From contig RPOS01000168.1 of NCBI GenBank assembly GCA_003820635.1, positions 1 through 6,180 on the forward strand: 6,180 bases of DNA, in the 5' to 3' direction. The notes under the pieces were generated by a model that ran no database searches, was not told the origin of the DNA, and was given only the letters and a program-made list of their open reading frames with translations. This stretch comes from Verrucomicrobiaceae bacterium (GTDB lineage: Bacteria; Verrucomicrobiota; Verrucomicrobiae; Verrucomicrobiales; Akkermansiaceae). Shown piece after piece: positions 4,945-6,180 of this stretch. Made by a program: the position numbers and the translations under genes. The first letter of the stretch is position 1. Each line of letters starts with the position of its first letter.

Positions 4945-6105
4945 TCAGATGGTGCCGTCGTCCTGGACAAAGCTGAAGGCGGTGGTCACGAAGTCCTTGT
5001 TCAGGATCTCGAAGCCAGCGTACAGTTGCCAAATAAGGATGATAAAGCGGCTGAAGTCATCGTTGTTGTTGATAAGCACCTGGGCATTAGGACCACCGAT
5101 GCCAACACCGATTGCTTGAGGACCGAAGAAGTAACCTTGAGCAACTTCTTGGTTGGAGAAGGTGTTAGCACCATCGCTAGCGAAGGTAGCAGACACAGTC
5201 TTGGTCGGGAAGTTGGTCGATTCGAAGAACTTGACACCTTCAAACTGAACACCGGTCGGCATCACAGGTTCACCAGCCAGGAAATAGCCCTGACCAGCCT
5301 GGGGACCCATGTAGAAGCTGGAGTTGTTAGGCATCATGGGGTTGCCCATGTACATGCCTTGACCGGGGTTGCCGCTGTAGCGAGCAATCTCACGGAAGTC
5401 TGGGTCACGACGCAGGTGCATCATGAAAGTAGGATCGCAGATGCAGCGATACAGACCATCAGAGAAGGTAGGAACGTTGCGCTTACGCAGGTCCTTAACA
5501 ACGGTCAGAAGGTCGGTGCGCACCTGGAACTGCTGCACTTGAGCAGCGTACTCCGCAGAGGTATAGGAGATCGAACCGTTGGCAGCTTTGCCCTTGCTAC
5601 CAGGGAAGTAGTAACCACCTTGGGTGGAAGAAGCTTCACCGTTGGCTTCGGCTTTGGCTAATTCGTCAATAAAGACGCGGTCGCGCCAGCGACGGTAGTC
5701 GTCCAGCAGGGTCAGGCTGCCGATCGACTGGTGGAACATGTTCAGGTTGCCGGTATCCAGCAACAGGCGTTGCGCGGTGATCAGCGTCTCCCGAGCAATC
5801 TTGAAGGTCGAAGGCTGGGTAGGATCGCCGGGGTCCGCAGGGCCGGTGTATTCCTTAAGCACCACCAGGACTTTTTCCTTGGTGATGTTACGGCTGTTAG
5901 CGGTACCGATGGTTTGGTCGGCAATACGCTCACGGCTGTCCTTAGTACCAGGAGTACCCCAGAACTTGTAGCGGTCTAACTGAACAGTTTGACCGGGCTG
6001 ACGAGTGAAGTCGTGGACAACCACGGGCTCCACGGCCATCTCGGCAATATAAGCGGGGTGGGGACGGTAAAGTTCCGCACCTAAAATCTTTGGAAAGTCG
6101 TTCTC
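4945..6105 (-). CDS. Major capsid protein, 3' exon (5' part outside window)
   Basis: Major head protein, probably with an HK97-type fold, assembling into the icosahedral shell. About 386 residues are visible. The ATG at 6039 is not the start: it lacks a ribosome site, and the frame continues upstream with protein-like sequence (ENDFPKILGAELYRPHPAYIAE) until a TAA at 6123-6121, inside what looks like intron RNA. The 3' exon therefore probably begins near 6105; the exact junction is uncertain. Visible features are the segment RETLITAQRLLLD, the aromatic/basic YRRWRDRVFIDELAKAEA stretch, a Gly/Met-rich loop (GQGMYMGNPMMPNN) and a hydrophobic C-terminal strand region (FSRFIILIWQLYAGFEIL). These suggest to me a capsid protein like those of N4-gp56-type or cyanophage relatives, but I could not compare it. 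Codons end mostly in C or G, as in strongly expressed genes. The decoration gene follows. Confidence 0.75.
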   Translation of the reverse strand, partial: ENDFPKILGAELYRPHPAYIAEMAVEPVVVHDFTRQPGQTVQLDRYKFWGTPGTKDSRERIADQTIGTANSRNITKEKVLVVLKEYTGPADPGDPTQPSTFKIARETLITAQRLLLDTGNLNMFHQSIGSLTLLDDYRRWRDRVFIDELAKAEANGEASSTQGGYYFPGSKGKAANGSISYTSAEYAAQVQQFQVRTDLLTVVKDLRKRNVPTFSDGLYRCICDPTFMMHLRRDPDFREIARYSGNPGQGMYMGNPMMPNNSSFYMGPQAGQGYFLAGEPVMPTGVQFEGVKFFESTNFPTKTVSATFASDGANTFSNQEVAQGYFFGPQAIGVGIGGPNAQVLINNNDDFSRFIILIWQLYAGFEILNKDFVTTAFSFVQDDGTI

Positions 6106-6180
6106 CTGGTCTCTAGTTTCTTAGAGGGGTGGACTATCTCTTCATCCCTGTGGGATGCCGGACGCTAAATCTGGTATTAC
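6106..6180 (-). ncRNA. 3' part of a group I self-splicing intron in the capsid gene
   Basis: Read on the minus strand, the segment has the order of a group I core. CAGATT (6173-6168) resembles the 5' strand of P7. AGCGTCC (6166-6160) fits P3'. A perfect P8 hairpin CATCCC-ACA-GGGATG occupies 6157-6143. AAGAGA (6142-6137) is J8/7-like. TAGTCC (6136-6131) is the hallmark P7' strand. A P9-like hairpin CTCTA/TAGAG (6126-6111) follows. The P7 pairing includes a wobble and one weak end. The capsid frame has a stop within the segment and resumes just after it. P1-P6 and the 5' exon lie beyond the window, so class and splice site cannot be fixed; the terminal G is probably between 6110 and 6103. No endonuclease gene is visible in this part. 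Confidence 0.75.

Noticed and set aside
5026..5661. Plus-strand frame of 211 residues inside the capsid gene
   Set aside because: Shadow of the capsid coding sequence, with no recognisable domain or start signal.
6037..6039. ATG at 6039 as the true start of the capsid protein
   Set aside because: No ribosome site precedes it, and the frame continues upstream with protein-like sequence up to the intron-like segment.

Overview
The window looks like part of the virion and lysis module of a tailed double-stranded DNA bacteriophage (or a prophage copy). Genes are short, tightly packed and almost all on the minus strand. They read in the order major capsid protein, probable head decoration protein, accessory proteins, then two different peptidoglycan-hydrolase-like proteins. 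The capsid sequence and gene order remind me of siphovirus-like cyanophages, but that is an impression and no host-specific gene confirms it.

Read in the direction of transcription (right to left), the window opens at 6180-6106 with what looks like the 3' half of a group I intron core: P7/P3/P8/J8-7/P7' and a P9 hairpin. The 3' exon of the major capsid gene follows (to 4945), then a probable decoration protein (4909-4103). A perfect 9-bp hairpin then lies one base from the start codon of a helix-hairpin-helix protein (4062-3652). A strong rho-independent terminator (3631-3602) closes this first transcription unit.

The second unit holds an M15-like zinc peptidase (3581-2958), an unrecognised protein (2918-2457), a repeat-bearing coiled-coil-like protein (2454-1627), a 40-residue hydrophobic ORF (1539-1417) and a lysozyme/transglycosylase-like protein (1409-678). 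At the far left an HNH-type homing endonuclease gene lies on the plus strand (88-687) and overlaps the 3' end of the transglycosylase gene tail to tail.

The least explained signal is a short amphipathic motif, roughly T-x-x-(E/N/S/Q)-(Q/S/V)-x-x-x-x-(L/M)-(F/M/L). It occurs in tandem near the C-termini of three otherwise unrelated neighbours: the peptidase, the repeat protein and the transglycosylase. This suggests a common docking tail that recruits them to one phage structure. A second point is that the small hydrophobic ORF is in frame with the upstream repeat protein and separated from it by a single TGA, so it is either a tiny membrane protein (holin-like position) or a readthrough extension.

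No stretch longer than 300 bases lacks a gene. Bases 1-87 carry no gene I can support. I saw no tRNA, rRNA or CRISPR array.
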